Source of the DNA: Pseudomonas morbosilactucae
GTDB lineage: Bacteria > Pseudomonadota > Gammaproteobacteria > Pseudomonadales > Pseudomonadaceae
Assembly (NCBI RefSeq): GCF_023241715.1
Contig: NZ_JALQCW010000100.1
Coordinates: 1 to 33,212, forward strand
DNA: 33,212 bases
Reading direction: 5' to 3'
Shown here one piece after another: positions 17,212 to 25,597 of this stretch. Below the pieces are notes generated by a model that was not told where the DNA came from, did no database searches, and worked only from the letters and a program-made list of their open reading frames with translations. The stretch's first letter is position 1, and each line of letters opens with the position of its first letter. Made by a program: the position numbers and the translations under genes.

Positions 17212-17266
17212 TCGCTGGCAAGCCAGCTCCTACACCACAAATCCGTAGGAGCCGGCTTGCCGGCGA
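17212..17266. repeat. REP pair in inverted orientation (REPIN)
   Basis: Two 22-nt REP units face each other: 17212-17233 (reverse complement begins GTAGGAGCTGGCTTGCC) and 17245-17266 (GTAGGAGCCGGCTTGCC..), with an 11-nt spacer. Each unit contains its own small palindrome (GCTGGCTTGCCAGC, GCCGGCTTGCCGGC). This is the typical P. fluorescens-type REPIN mobilised by RAYT transposases encoded elsewhere. It sits between leuD and the methyltransferase gene. Confidence 0.9.
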
Positions 17267-17274
17267 TCAGGCAA

Positions 17275-17919
17275 TCAGGCGTCGCGGAACAACCAGGGCT
17301 GGCTGGCCCGGTGCTTGGCTTCAAAGGTGGCGATGGCGTCGCCGTCCTGCAAAGTCAGGCCGATGTCGTCGAGGCCATTGAGCAGGCAATGCTTGCGGAA
17401 CGCGTCGATCTCGAAGCTCAGCACTTTGCCGTCAGGACGGGTCACGGTCTGGGCAGCCAGGTCGATCTGCAACTGGTAACCCGGGTTGCCTTCGACCTGC
17501 TGGAACAGTTCGTCCACTTCTGCGTCGCTCAAAATGATCGGCAACAGGCCGTTCTTGAAGCTGTTGTTGAAGAAGATGTCGGCATAGCTCGGCGCGATGA
17601 TGCTACGGAAACCGTACTCTTCCAGGGCCCAAGGCGCGTGTTCACGGCTGGAGCCGCAACCGAAGTTTTCCCGTGCCAGCAACACGCTGGCACCTTGGTA
17701 ACGCTCGGCGTTCAACACAAAATCTTTGTTCAACGGACGCTTGGAGTTGTCCTGATAGGGCTGCCCCACGTCCAGGTAACGCCACTCGTCGAACAGGTTC
17801 GGACCAAAGCCGGTGCGCTTGATCGACTTGAGGAATTGCTTGGGAATGATCTGGTCGGTGTCGACGTTGGCACGATCCAAAGGCGCGACAAGACCGGTGT
17901 GCTGGGTAAAAGCTTTCAT
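17275..17919 (-). CDS. leuD: 3-isopropylmalate dehydratase small subunit
   Basis: A 214-residue swivel-domain subunit of the LeuCD isomerase (2- to 3-isopropylmalate). The motifs are RANVDTDQIIPKQFLK at 19-34, LLARENFGCGSSREHAPW and FFNNSFKNGLLPI. It starts 10 nt after leuC stops, so the subunits are co-translated from one message. The REPIN follows its stop by a few bases. Confidence 0.97.
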   Translation of the reverse strand: MKAFTQHTGLVAPLDRANVDTDQIIPKQFLKSIKRTGFGPNLFDEWRYLDVGQPYQDNSKRPLNKDFVLNAERYQGASVLLARENFGCGSSREHAPWALEEYGFRSIIAPSYADIFFNNSFKNGLLPIILSDAEVDELFQQVEGNPGYQLQIDLAAQTVTRPDGKVLSFEIDAFRKHCLLNGLDDIGLTLQDGDAIATFEAKHRASQPWLFRDA

Positions 17920-17929
17920 GCTGCGCTCC

Positions 17930-19348
17930 TTAGATCAATTCACGGACGTCGACGAAACGGCCGGTGACGGCGGCGGCGGCGGCCATGGCCGGGCTCACCA
18001 GGTGGGTACGCCCACCGGCACCCTGGCGCCCTTCGAAGTTGCGGTTGGAGGTCGACGCGCAATGCTCGCCGGACTCCAGGCGGTCCGGGTTCATCGCCAG
18101 GCACATCGAGCAACCCGGCTCACGCCATTCGAAACCGGCTTCGAGGAAGATCTTGTCCAGGCCTTCCGACTCGGCCTGAGCCTTGACCAGGCCTGAACCC
18201 GGCACAACGATCGCCTGCTTGATGGTGGAGGCCACTTTGCGACCCTTGGCAATCACCGCCGCGGCACGCAAGTCTTCGATCCGCGAGTTGGTGCACGAAC
18301 CGATGAAAACCCGATCCAGCTGGATGTCGGTGATCGCTTGGTTGGCGGTCAAACCCATGTATTTCAAGGCACGGACGATGGAGTCACGCTTGACCAGATC
18401 CATTTCCTTGGCCGGGTCCGGCACGCTCTGATCCACGGCGAGGACCATTTCCGGCGAAGTGCCCCAGCTGACTTGCGGCTTGATCTGCGCCGCATCGAGT
18501 TCGACAACGGTGTCGAACTTGGCATCGGCATCAGACACCAGGTCTTTCCAGGCCTCGACGGCCAGGTCCCATTCCTCGCCTTTCGGGGCGAACGGGCGAC
18601 CCTTGACGTAAGCCACGGTCTTTTCGTCCGCGGCTACCAGACCCACACGGGCACCGGCTTCGATGGACATGTTGCAGATGGTCATGCGGCCTTCGACCGA
18701 CAGCTCGCGAATCGCGCTGCCGGCGAATTCGATGGCGTGGCCGTTGCCGCCGGCGGTGCCGATCTTGCCGATCACTGCGAGCACAATGTCCTTGGCCGTC
18801 ACGCCAAAGGGCAAGGTGCCTTCAACCGACACCAGCATGTTCTTCATTTTCTTGGCCACCAGGCACTGGGTGGCGAGCACATGCTCCACCTCGGACGTGC
18901 CGATGCCGTGGGCCAAGGCGCCGAACGCACCGTGGGTCGAGGTGTGGGAGTCGCCGCAAACCACGGTCATGCCAGGCAAGGTCGCGCCCTGCTCCGGGCC
19001 GATCACGTGGACGATGCCCTGGCGCACGTCGTTCATCTTGAATTCGACGATGCCGTATTCATCACAGTTGTCATCGAGGGTCTGCACCTGCAGGCGCGAA
19101 ACCTGGTCGGCAATCGCTTCGATCCCGCCCTTGCGCTCCGGCGTGGTCGGTACGTTGTGGTCCGGGGTGGCGATGTTGGCATCGATACGCCACGGCTTGC
19201 GCCCGGCCAGGCGCAGGCCTTCAAAGGCTTGCGGCGAGGTCACTTCGTGGATGATGTGACGATCGATGTAGATCAGCGCCGAACCATCGTCGCGCTGTTT
19301 GACCAAATGCGAATCCCAGAGCTTGTCGTAGAGCGTTTTGCCGGCCAT
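17930..19348 (-). CDS. leuC: 3-isopropylmalate dehydratase large subunit
   Basis: The aconitase-family large subunit with a 4Fe-4S cluster. Cluster ligands are Cys352 (IGSCTNSR), Cys413 and Cys416 (PGCSMCLAMNPD). CGDSHTSTHGAFG at 131-143 is conserved. The ATG at 19348 begins MAGKTLYDKLWDSH and has AGGA 8 nt upstream, giving the standard 472 residues; the longer frame to 19405 adds an unconserved 19-residue lead. It is divergent from a LysR gene, and its promoter overlaps a T-N11-A motif. I see no leucine-rich leader peptide, so repressor/activator control is more likely than attenuation. Confidence 0.97.
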   Translation of the reverse strand: MAGKTLYDKLWDSHLVKQRDDGSALIYIDRHIIHEVTSPQAFEGLRLAGRKPWRIDANIATPDHNVPTTPERKGGIEAIADQVSRLQVQTLDDNCDEYGIVEFKMNDVRQGIVHVIGPEQGATLPGMTVVCGDSHTSTHGAFGALAHGIGTSEVEHVLATQCLVAKKMKNMLVSVEGTLPFGVTAKDIVLAVIGKIGTAGGNGHAIEFAGSAIRELSVEGRMTICNMSIEAGARVGLVAADEKTVAYVKGRPFAPKGEEWDLAVEAWKDLVSDADAKFDTVVELDAAQIKPQVSWGTSPEMVLAVDQSVPDPAKEMDLVKRDSIVRALKYMGLTANQAITDIQLDRVFIGSCTNSRIEDLRAAAVIAKGRKVASTIKQAIVVPGSGLVKAQAESEGLDKIFLEAGFEWREPGCSMCLAMNPDRLESGEHCASTSNRNFEGRQGAGGRTHLVSPAMAAAAAVTGRFVDVRELI

Positions 19349-19428
19349 CAGACGTTTCCTCATCAGCTTGTTTCTATGCCCCGGGTCATTGCTGACACCT
19401 CTCAATAACCCCTTGGCTTGTGAGGCTG

Positions 19429-19457
19429 ATGCTATGGCGTTACATTAAATAACTCAA
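19429..19457 (-). promoter_or_regulatory. Promoter of leuC with a possible LysR box
   Basis: On the minus strand there is a -35 TTGAGT (19452-19457), a 17-nt spacer and a -10 TAGCAT (19429-19434). The segment ATTAAATAACTCAAAT (19444-19459) covers the -35 and fits the loose T-N11-A pattern with ATT/AAT ends, so it is a candidate LysR box. Confidence 0.55.
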
Positions 19458-19468
19458 ATTCATATTTT
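19440..19468 (+). promoter_or_regulatory. Promoter of the LysR-type regulator gene
   Basis: A -35 TTACAT (19440-19445), a 17-nt spacer and a -10 TATTTT (19463-19468). It overlaps the leuC promoter on the other strand, so RNA polymerase or the regulator at one should affect the other. Confidence 0.5.
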
Positions 19469-19500
19469 TCATGCTTTGGATAACCAACTGGAATACGACC

Positions 19501-20406
19501 ATGGACCTGGCCAACCTCAATGCCTTTATCGCCATTGCCGAGACGGGCAGCTTTTCCGGCGCCGGTGAACGCCTGCACCTGACGCAGCCGGCCATCAGCA
19601 AGCGCATCGCCGGGCTGGAGCAACAACTCAATGTGCGCCTGTTCGACCGCCTGGGGCGGGAGATCGGCTTGACCGAGGCCGGCCGCGCCCTGCTGCCCCG
19701 GGCCTACCAGATCATCAACGTGCTGGATGACACCCGTCGGGCCCTGACCAACCTCACCGGCGAAGTCAGCGGGCGCCTGACCCTGGCCACCAGTCACCAC
19801 ATCGGCCTGCACCGCTTGCCGCCCCTGCTGCGGGCCTTTACCCGGCAATACCCGGACGTGGCTCTGGACATCCAGTTCCTGGACTCGGAAGTGGCCTATG
19901 AAGAAATCCTCCATGGCCGGGCCGAACTGGCGGTGATCACCCTGGCCCCCGAGCCCCATAGCCTGGTCAAGGCCACCCCGGTGTGGACCGACCCGCTGGA
20001 TTTCGTCGCCGCCCCGGAACACCCGCTGCTCAGCAACGGCCAGGTCAGCCTGGCGGACATTGCCCTGCACCCGGCGGTGTTCCCCGGCGGTAACACCTTT
20101 ACCCACCATATTGTGCAGCGCCTGTTCGAAGCCCAGGGGCTGACCCCGAACATCGCCATGAGCACCAACTACCTGGAAACCATCAAGATGATGGTCTCCA
20201 TTGGCCTGGCCTGGAGCGTCTTGCCACGCACCATGCTCGACGATCAGGTGGCGCGCATTCCATTGCCAGGCATACAACTCACACGCCAGCTAGGCTATAT
20301 CCTGCACACCGAACGGACGCTGTCGAATGCCGCGCGGGCTTTCATGGCCTTACTGGATGCACAAGTCGATTTGCCAGGGACTCAGGCAATAGGAGCCCCG
20401 GCCTAA
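19501..20406 (+). CDS. LysR-type transcriptional regulator
   Basis: 301 residues: an N-terminal winged helix-turn-helix at about 4-62 (DLANLNAFIAIAETGSFSGA..TQPAISKRIAGLE) and a periplasmic-binding-like effector domain from about 90. The ATG at 19501 matches the normal LTTR N-terminus; the frame extends to 19471 without need. It is divergent from leuC with overlapping promoters, which suggests it controls leuCD and itself, possibly in response to a leucine-pathway intermediate. The effector is inferred, not seen. The same regulator next to leuC occurs in P. aeruginosa (PA3122 position). Confidence 0.92.
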   Translation: MDLANLNAFIAIAETGSFSGAGERLHLTQPAISKRIAGLEQQLNVRLFDRLGREIGLTEAGRALLPRAYQIINVLDDTRRALTNLTGEVSGRLTLATSHHIGLHRLPPLLRAFTRQYPDVALDIQFLDSEVAYEEILHGRAELAVITLAPEPHSLVKATPVWTDPLDFVAAPEHPLLSNGQVSLADIALHPAVFPGGNTFTHHIVQRLFEAQGLTPNIAMSTNYLETIKMMVSIGLAWSVLPRTMLDDQVARIPLPGIQLTRQLGYILHTERTLSNAARAFMALLDAQVDLPGTQAIGAPA

Positions 20407-20476
20407 GCTGTGCTTTCCCGCTGGTCACTGGAACCCGCTGAGCCCAATGCACTAAACCGCTCTAGGCCTGCTGCCC

Positions 20477-23400
20477 ATGCCCAAACCCGCTGATCGTATG
20501 CCTCCCATGCCACGCATTCATGCCGTCGATCCCAAGGAGTCGGAGCAAAGCTGGGAAAGCGCTCCGCAACTGCTCGCGGCGCTGAACGGCGCGCGGTTGG
20601 GCGCCTGGTATTGGGACATCGAGAGCGGGCAGATCAGTTGGTCCCGAGGCACCCAGGCGTTGTTCGGCTTCGATCCGCGCCAGCCCCTGCCGGAAAACCT
20701 CGAATACCTTGACCTGCTGGCCGTGGAAGACCGGGCCCGGACCGTCCGCGCCTTCCATTCGGTGCTGGCCGGGGCGCCGCTGGAACACGCCATGCATCAC
20801 CGCATCCGCTGGCCCGATGGCAGCCTGCACTGGCTGGAAATCAATGGCAGCGTGTTGCCGGACAAACACGGAAAGCCGCGAATGATCGGGGTCATCCGCG
20901 AAATCACCCACCAGCGCCAGCGGGAAGCGGCCCTCAGCAGCTCGGAAAAACGCTTCGCCACCCTGTTTCACCTATGCCCCAACATGGTGCTGCTGACCCG
21001 CCTGGAAGACGGCCTGATCAGCGAAGCCAACCGTTACTTCGAAAGCCTGTTTGGCTGGCCGGCCCAGGACGTGATTGGCCGCACCACCCTGGAAATCGGC
21101 CTGTGGGTCAACCCGGAGCAGCGTGCGCAGCTGATCAAGGCAGTACAGAAGAAGGGCCAGGCCGCCAGCCTGGAAGTCCAGCTGCAAGCCAGCAACGGCC
21201 AGATCCACGACGGCATCCTCAGTGCACAGAAGGTCGAACTGGAAGGCCAGGCCTACCTGCTCAGCACCTTCCTCGACACCAGCGAACGCAAACGCTCCGA
21301 GCAGGCCCTGAAAGACAGCCAGGAACGCCTGGACCTGGCCCTGGACTCGGCGCAATTGGGCACCTGGGACTGGCACATCCCCAGCGGCCTGCTCTACGGC
21401 TCGGCCCGGGCCGCGCAGTTGCATGGCCTGGAGCCGGTACCATTCCATGAATCCTTCGAGGCGTTTTTCGAAGGCGTGCCCGATGAAGAACGCGACACCA
21501 TGCGCAACGCCTACCGCAGCCTGCGTGAAGGCCCAGCCGGCAATTACCAACTGACCTACCGGGTGCAACTGGGCGACGGCAGCTCCCGTTACCTGGAGAG
21601 CCGCGCCCGCCTGTATCGCGACGAGCAAGGCAACCCACTGCGCATGGCCGGCACCCTGCTGGACATCACCGAGCAGGTGGAGCGCGAGCAGCGCCTGATC
21701 ACCTCCGAGGAAAAATTCGCCAGCCTGTTCCAGGTCAGCCCCGACCCGATCTGCGTGACGCTTCTGGAAACCGGGCAGTTCATCGAGATCAATTCCAGCT
21801 TCACCCAGACCTTCGGCTGGACGGTCGACGAGGTGCTCAACCGCAGCGCCGAGCAGATCGGCCTCTGGGACGACTCCGCCCAGCGTCTGCAGCGGGTCCA
21901 GCAGGTGATCCGCGAGCAGGCCCTGAACAATGTCGCGGTGGTGGTGCACCACAAGAACGGCGAAGCCCTAACCTGCATCATTTCCAGCCGCCAGATCACC
22001 GTGGACAAGCAGCCCTGCATCGTCACCACCCTGCGCGACATCACCCAGCAGCAACGTTCCGAAGCGGCCCTGAAGGCCAGCGAGGAAAAATTCGCCAAGG
22101 CTTTTCACTCCAGCCCCGACGCCATCACCATCACCGAACGCGAGACCGGGCGCTACCTGGAGGTCAATGACGGTTTCTGCCGCCTGACCGGCTACCGCAG
22201 CGAGGAAGTCATCGGCCGCACCCTGTACCGGGTCGGCTTGTGGGCCGAGGAAAGCCAATTGGCGCTGCTGATGGCCGAACTCAAGCTCAAGGGCCGGGTG
22301 CATCACCTGGAAATGCTCGGGCGCAACAAGCGCGGGGAAATCCTCACGGTCGAGGTCTCGGTGGAGCCCATCACCCTGAATGAAACCGCCTGCCTGCTGC
22401 TGACCGCCCGTGATATCAGCCTATTGAAGAACGCCCAGGCGCAAATCCGCCACCTGGCCTATCACGACCCGCTGACCAACCTGCCCAACCGCGCGCTGCT
22501 GATGGACCGTCTGAGCCAGCAGATCGCCCTGCTCAAACGCCACAACCTGCGGGGCGCCCTGTTGTTCCTCGACCTGGACCACTTCAAGCACATCAACGAC
22601 TCCCTCGGCCACCCAGTGGGCGATACCGTGCTGAAAATCATCACTGCCCGGCTCGAGGCCAGCGTGCGCATGGAAGACACCGTGGCGCGCCTGGGCGGCG
22701 ACGAGTTCGTGGTCCTGCTCAGCGGCCTGGAAGGCACCCGCAGCGAGGTCAGCGAACAGGTCCGCGAGCTGGCCGGCACCCTGCGCGAACTGCTGTCGGA
22801 GCCGATGTTCCTCGACGGCCAACGCCTGCAAGTCACCCCGAGCATTGGCGTGGCGCTGATCCCCGATCACGGTTCGACCCCCACCGACCTGCTCAAACGT
22901 GCCGACATCGCCCTGTATCGGGCCAAGGATTCCGGGCGCAACACCACCCAGATGTTCCACAGCACCATGCAAAAAGCCGCCAGTGAGCGCCTGCGCATGG
23001 AGACCGACCTGCGCCTGGCCCTCACCCGCGGCGAATTCAGCGTGCATTTCCAGCCCCAGGTCGACGCCCGGGACAACCGCATCGTCGGAGCCGAAGCCCT
23101 GGTGCGCTGGCAGCACCCGGAACTGGGGGCGCAATCGCCCACCGAGTTCATCAAGGTCCTGGAAGACAGCGGGCTGATCCTTGAGGTCGGCACCTGGATC
23201 CTCGACGAAGCCTGCCTGGCCTTCAGCCAACTGATCGCTGAAGGGCTGATCGACCCCCTGCATTTCAGCCTGTGCGTGAACATCAGCCCGCGGCAGTTTC
23301 GCCAAAGCGATTTTGTCGAGCGCATCGAGCACTGCCTGCATCACTACCGGCTGCCGTCTGCGTTGCTGAAGCTGGAAATCACCGAAGGCATCGTGATCCA

Positions 23401-23755
23401 GAACCTGGAAGACACCATCAACAAGATGCGTCGCCTGAAGAAGCTCGGCATCAGCTTTGCCATGGATGATTTCGGCACCGGCTATTCCTCCCTGACGTAC
23501 CTCAAGCGCCTGCCGGTGGACACCCTGAAAATCGACCAGTCGTTTGTTCGCGATGCCACCCACGACCCGAACGACGCGGAAATCATCCGCGCCATTGTCG
23601 CCATGGCCCGCAGCCTGCAACTCAAGGTCATCGCCGAAGGCGTGGAAACCCCACAACAACTGGAGTTTCTCCAGGGCCTGGACTGCCACCTGTACCAGGG
23701 CTACCTGCACAGCCGGCCCCTGCCGCTCTCGGCCTTCAGGTTGCTGCTGCGTTAA
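20477..23755 (+). CDS. Sensor protein with five PAS domains, GGDEF and EAL (cyclic-di-GMP turnover)
   Basis: 1092 residues without a membrane segment, so probably cytosolic. PAS-like modules lie at about 30-145, 153-270, 283-400, 410-523 and 537-650, joined by repeated SSEKRF / SEEKF linkers. The GGDEF domain has an intact GGDEF at 740-744 and an allosteric I-site RMED at 731-734. The EAL domain has EAL at 873-875, NISPRQF, EITEG, DDFGTGYSSL (D997, D998), KIDQSF, AEGVET and YQGY. Both catalytic sets look intact, so it may make and degrade c-di-GMP. No heme or flavin site is obvious in the PAS domains. Downstream ATGs at 20498 and 20507 are alternative starts. Confidence 0.94.
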   Translation: MPKPADRMPPMPRIHAVDPKESEQSWESAPQLLAALNGARLGAWYWDIESGQISWSRGTQALFGFDPRQPLPENLEYLDLLAVEDRARTVRAFHSVLAGAPLEHAMHHRIRWPDGSLHWLEINGSVLPDKHGKPRMIGVIREITHQRQREAALSSSEKRFATLFHLCPNMVLLTRLEDGLISEANRYFESLFGWPAQDVIGRTTLEIGLWVNPEQRAQLIKAVQKKGQAASLEVQLQASNGQIHDGILSAQKVELEGQAYLLSTFLDTSERKRSEQALKDSQERLDLALDSAQLGTWDWHIPSGLLYGSARAAQLHGLEPVPFHESFEAFFEGVPDEERDTMRNAYRSLREGPAGNYQLTYRVQLGDGSSRYLESRARLYRDEQGNPLRMAGTLLDITEQVEREQRLITSEEKFASLFQVSPDPICVTLLETGQFIEINSSFTQTFGWTVDEVLNRSAEQIGLWDDSAQRLQRVQQVIREQALNNVAVVVHHKNGEALTCIISSRQITVDKQPCIVTTLRDITQQQRSEAALKASEEKFAKAFHSSPDAITITERETGRYLEVNDGFCRLTGYRSEEVIGRTLYRVGLWAEESQLALLMAELKLKGRVHHLEMLGRNKRGEILTVEVSVEPITLNETACLLLTARDISLLKNAQAQIRHLAYHDPLTNLPNRALLMDRLSQQIALLKRHNLRGALLFLDLDHFKHINDSLGHPVGDTVLKIITARLEASVRMEDTVARLGGDEFVVLLSGLEGTRSEVSEQVRELAGTLRELLSEPMFLDGQRLQVTPSIGVALIPDHGSTPTDLLKRADIALYRAKDSGRNTTQMFHSTMQKAASERLRMETDLRLALTRGEFSVHFQPQVDARDNRIVGAEALVRWQHPELGAQSPTEFIKVLEDSGLILEVGTWILDEACLAFSQLIAEGLIDPLHFSLCVNISPRQFRQSDFVERIEHCLHHYRLPSALLKLEITEGIVIQNLEDTINKMRRLKKLGISFAMDDFGTGYSSLTYLKRLPVDTLKIDQSFVRDATHDPNDAEIIRAIVAMARSLQLKVIAEGVETPQQLEFLQGLDCHLYQGYLHSRPLPLSAFRLLLR

Positions 23756-23803
23756 TCGCGCCCTTGCCGCCCCATCCTCCGCGCCCCGGCTTGATACCCG
23801 CGG

Positions 23804-23862
23804 CGGCGCGGCGATTGCCAGGTTTTCAGGCAACCTGTAGGGTCGCTTTTTTCGCCGCGCCG
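23804..23862. repeat. Long inverted repeat around the hscC promoter region
   Basis: CGGCGCGGCGA (23804-23814) is perfectly matched by TCGCCGCGCCG (23852-23862) across 37 nt. Inside lie TTGCC/GGCAA (23815-23833) and a hairpin GCAACC/GGTCGC (one mismatch) followed by six T (23846-23851). The inner hairpin plus T-run could terminate the GGDEF-EAL transcript. The outer repeat could form a larger structure or bind a dimeric protein. Confidence 0.6.
23815..23843 (+). promoter_or_regulatory. Candidate promoter of hscC
   Basis: A -35 TTGCCA (23815-23820), a 17-nt spacer and a -10 TAGGGT (23838-23843). It is a moderate match that shares bases with the inner hairpin, so promoter and terminator readings compete. 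No sigma32 pattern (CTTGAAA..CCCCAT) was found before hscC. Confidence 0.35.
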
Positions 23863-23900
23863 AGCCGTTTGTCGGCGGCACCTTACGCAAGAGAGCCCAG

Positions 23901-25592
23901 ATGCAGGATGCAATCCCCTCCCCCAGCCCCTTGCTCGGCATTGACCTGGGCACCACCAACAGCCTGATCGCCATCTGGCAGGACGCTCAGGCCCAACTGA
24001 TCCCCAATGCCCTCGGCGAGGTGCTGACGCCCTCAGTGGTCAGCCTCGACGAAGACGGCAGCATCCTGGTGGGCAAGGCCGCCAGGGCGCGCCTGACCAC
24101 GCACCCGGAACGCACGGTGGCAGCGTTCAAGCGCTTTATGGGCAGCGACAAGCGCTTCGAACTCGGCGGCCAATCCTTCAGCCCCGAGGAGTTGTCGGCC
24201 CTGGTGCTCGGCGCCCTCAAGCAAGACGCCGAAGCCTGGCTCGGGCGCCCGGTCAGCGAAGCGGTGATCTCGGTCCCGGCGTACTTCAGCGACGAACAGC
24301 GCAAGCGCACGATCTTTGCCGCCGAACTGGCGGGCCTCAAGGTCCAGCGCCTGATCAACGAACCCACCGCTGCCGCCATGGCCTACGGCCTGCATGAGCA
24401 GAAGTTCGAACGCACCCTGATCTTCGACTTGGGCGGCGGCACCTTCGACGTCACTGTGCTTGAGTACGCCTTGCCGCTGATCGAAGTCCACGCCTCCACC
24501 GGCGATAACTTCCTCGGCGGCGAAGACTTCACCGCTGCCCTGCTGCAAGCCTGCCTCAAGGACTGGCAACTGAGCTCGGCCAGCCTGGATGCCCAGGCGC
24601 TGGCCAGCCTCGGTGATGCCCTCGAACAGCTCAAGTGCACACTCGGCGAAGGCCCGCAGACGCTGAGCTGGAATGGCCTGGGCGGTACGCGCGAATGGGC
24701 CCTGGATGAAGCCCGGGCGCTGAAAATCTACGAACCCCTGCTGGCCCGCCTGCGCGCACCGATCGAACAAGCCCTGCGCGATGCCCGGCTGCGCCCCCGG
24801 GACCTCGACAGCCTGGTGCTGGTGGGCGGTGCCACGCGCATGCCGGCGGTGCAACAACTGGTGGCCACGCTGTTCGGACGTTTGCCGTACCGCCACCTCG
24901 ACCCGGACACCATCGTCGCCCTGGGTGCCGCCAGCCAGGCCGCCTGCAAAGCCCGGGACCAAGCCATCGAGGAACTGATCCTGACTGACGTCTGCCCCTA
25001 CACCCTGGGGATTTCCTCGGTGCGCGGTGATGACGTCAGTGGCGCCTTCTCGCCGATCATAGAACGCAATACGGTGATTCCCACCTCACGGGTGCAGCGC
25101 TTCTACAGCACCCATGCGCAGCAGAAGCTGATCCGGATCCAGGTCTATCAGGGCGAACGCCCTTGGGTACGGGACAACATCTTTATCGACGGTTTCGATG
25201 TGCCGCTGCCGCCCACCGGGGAGATCCAGGCCCTGGATGTGCGCTTCAGCTACGACATCAACGGCTTGCTCGAAGTGGACGTGACCCTGCTGGCCAACGG
25301 CGAGCGCCACAGCCACAGCATCGACCGCAGCCCCACCGGCCTTGACCTGCAAGCCCGGCAGAACAGCCATGAACGGCTGGCGGCGCTGAAAATCCACCCC
25401 CGCGACGCCTTGCCCAACCGCACCCTGGTGGCCCGCCTGGAACGGGCCTGGATGCAGAGCCTGGGCGATGAGCGCGCGCAGATCGGCGCCTGGCTGGAGC
25501 AGTTCAACAGCGTCCTGGGTCGCCAGCACGCCCCGGACATCAGCAGCCTGCGCCAGCGCCTCAACGACACCCTGGACGAACTGCGGCTCTGA
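23901..25592 (+). CDS. hscC: HscC-type Hsp70 chaperone
   Basis: A 563-residue Hsp70. The nucleotide-binding domain has GIDLGTTNS at 13-21, VISVPAYFSDEQR, NEPTAAAMAYGL, the second phosphate loop IFDLGGGTFDV and the adenosine motif VLVGGATRMPAV. The beta-sandwich substrate domain follows from about 385 with a short C-terminal helical lid. It lacks the long acidic tail of DnaK and matches the length of E. coli HscC (Hsc62). E. coli HscC works with J-proteins DjlB/DjlC. Here it converges, with only 5 nt between stops, on a DUF1266/J-protein operon, which supports that partnership. GAGAG precedes the ATG. Confidence 0.93.
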   Translation: MQDAIPSPSPLLGIDLGTTNSLIAIWQDAQAQLIPNALGEVLTPSVVSLDEDGSILVGKAARARLTTHPERTVAAFKRFMGSDKRFELGGQSFSPEELSALVLGALKQDAEAWLGRPVSEAVISVPAYFSDEQRKRTIFAAELAGLKVQRLINEPTAAAMAYGLHEQKFERTLIFDLGGGTFDVTVLEYALPLIEVHASTGDNFLGGEDFTAALLQACLKDWQLSSASLDAQALASLGDALEQLKCTLGEGPQTLSWNGLGGTREWALDEARALKIYEPLLARLRAPIEQALRDARLRPRDLDSLVLVGGATRMPAVQQLVATLFGRLPYRHLDPDTIVALGAASQAACKARDQAIEELILTDVCPYTLGISSVRGDDVSGAFSPIIERNTVIPTSRVQRFYSTHAQQKLIRIQVYQGERPWVRDNIFIDGFDVPLPPTGEIQALDVRFSYDINGLLEVDVTLLANGERHSHSIDRSPTGLDLQARQNSHERLAALKIHPRDALPNRTLVARLERAWMQSLGDERAQIGAWLEQFNSVLGRQHAPDISSLRQRLNDTLDELRL

Positions 25593-25597
25593 GCCCC

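Noticed and set aside
17212..17266. Possible transcription terminator between leuD and the methyltransferase gene
   Set aside because: The two palindromic units match Pseudomonas REP sequences and lack a T-run, so a REPIN is the better reading.
22421..23974. A 517-residue minus-strand frame opposite the GGDEF-EAL region
   Set aside because: The opposite strand has intact GGDEF and EAL catalytic motifs; this frame has no domain and crosses the hscC start.
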